13,216 bases of DNA. Origin: Desulfotignum sp. Its GTDB lineage: Bacteria > Desulfobacterota > Desulfobacteria > Desulfobacterales > Desulfobacteraceae. The notes under the pieces were generated by a model that saw only the letters and a list, made by a program, of their open reading frames with translations, ran no database searches and was not told the DNA's origin. The translations under genes and the position numbers were made by a program. Below are positions 12,604-13,216 of this stretch, piece by piece. Numbering within the stretch: position 1 is the first letter of the stretch; each line of letters opens with the position of its first letter. The stretch spans positions 1-13,216 of the forward strand of contig JAIPDY010000074.1 in NCBI GenBank assembly GCA_021737445.1, given 5' to 3'.

Positions 12604-13216
12604 ATGACAACATTGGTATTTGGCCACAAAAACCCGGATACAGATTCTGTCTGTGCCGCTATTGCACTGGCAGATCTCAAGAAAAAACTGGGCGAGGATA
12701 CTGCCCCGGCGGTTCAGGGCGAACTCAACCCGGAATCCAAATTTGTCTTAGACAAGTTCGGCGTTGCCGCCCCAAAAGTGGTGACCAGCTATGCAGGCAA
12801 GGATGTTTACCTGGTGGACCATTCCGACCTGGCCCAGAGCCCGGATGACCTGAAACAGGCCAACATTCTGGGTATCGTGGACCACCACAAACTGGGTGAT
12901 GTGACCACGGGCCAGCCCCTGGAGTGCTGGATATGGCCGGTGGGCTGCACCTGCACCGTTATTTCGCGCATGTACAAATACCTGGGCGTGGAAATCCCCA
13001 AAGATATCGCCGGCATCATGCTGTGCGCCATTTTGTCCGACACAGTGATCTTCAAGTCTGCCACCTGCACAAATGAAGACAAGGCAGTGTGTGCCCAGCT
13101 TTCTGAAATCTGTGGTGAAACTGACCTGGAAGCCTTAGGGATTGAGATGTTCAAGGTCAAATCAGCTGTGGAAGGCACCCCGGTCCGGGAGCTGGTGTTC
13201 CGGGACTACAAGGACT
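12604..13216 (+). CDS. ppaC: Manganese-dependent (family II) inorganic pyrophosphatase, N-terminal part
   Basis: This DHH-family enzyme hydrolyses pyrophosphate to two phosphates, pulling biosynthetic reactions forward. In sulfate reducers it also removes the PPi made by ATP sulfurylase. The first 204 residues are present and the frame runs off the right edge. Metal-site motifs: GHKNPDTDS (7-15, with H8, D12, D14), VDHSD (71-75, D72), the signature DHHK (93-96) and SDT (145-147, D146). GCTCTVISRM and FKSATCTNED are also typical. The spacing between the GHKNPDTD and VDHSD motifs leaves no room for the regulatory CBS-DRTGG insertion found in some family members, so this is the short, CBS-free type. 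The start is set by AGGAGG at 12594-12599 and the typical MTTLVFGHKNPDTD beginning. Confidence 0.95.
   Translation, partial: MTTLVFGHKNPDTDSVCAAIALADLKKKLGEDTAPAVQGELNPESKFVLDKFGVAAPKVVTSYAGKDVYLVDHSDLAQSPDDLKQANILGIVDHHKLGDVTTGQPLECWIWPVGCTCTVISRMYKYLGVEIPKDIAGIMLCAILSDTVIFKSATCTNEDKAVCAQLSEICGETDLEALGIEMFKVKSAVEGTPVRELVFRDYKD

Overview
The window reads as chromosomal DNA from a sulfate-reducing or related anaerobic member of the Desulfobacterota, most likely a Desulfobacteraceae relative. This is inferred from the tungstate transporter next to pyranopterin-cofactor genes, from a MoaE-like and a YchF-like protein of types I associate with that group, and from two small conserved proteins of unknown function. 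No 16S rRNA or other phylogenetic marker is present. No tRNA, rRNA, CRISPR array, insertion sequence, prophage or attachment site was seen. The genes are tightly packed in short operons, and no gene-free stretch exceeds 300 bases.

Layout. (1) 1-1503, minus strand: phoU, then phoB, then the first codons of a phoR-type sensor kinase, which runs off the left edge; this is the phosphate-response module. (2) 1504-1748 is an AT-rich divergent control region. It holds two back-to-back promoters with overlapping -35 boxes, an inverted repeat beside the phoU -10 box, and a terminator-like hairpin. (3) 1749-3717, plus strand: a small conserved gene, then the tungstate ABC permease (tupB) and ATPase (tupC); no substrate-binding protein gene is present here. 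(4) 3725-7743, minus strand, in transcribed order: a mobA-like nucleotidyltransferase, a divergent moaE-like gene, moaC, rmuC and mltA, with gaps or overlaps of 25 bp or less. (5) 7844-9291, plus strand: pyrR, moaB and a 134-residue unknown. (6) 9354-10763, minus strand: yhbY followed by a degenerate ychF-like gene. (7) 10854-12371, plus strand: glpK. (8) 12604 to the right edge: a manganese-dependent inorganic pyrophosphatase, ppaC, preceded by a promoter and a hairpin-bearing leader.

How the genes fit together. Three operons share a molybdenum/tungsten theme: uptake of tungstate (tupBC), pterin chemistry (moaC, moaE-like), metal insertion or adenylylation (moaB) and nucleotide attachment (mobA-like). 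moaA, moaD, moeA and tupA would have to lie elsewhere. The remaining genes are housekeeping: phosphate sensing, murein turnover, DNA maintenance, pyrimidine salvage or regulation, ribosome-associated factors, glycerol phosphorylation and pyrophosphate hydrolysis.

I found no clear new multi-gene system. The items most worth a second look are the YchF-like protein with damaged nucleotide-binding motifs, the MoaE-like protein with no visible MoaD, the small gene leading tupBC, the shared -35 divergent promoter, and the structured ppaC leader.
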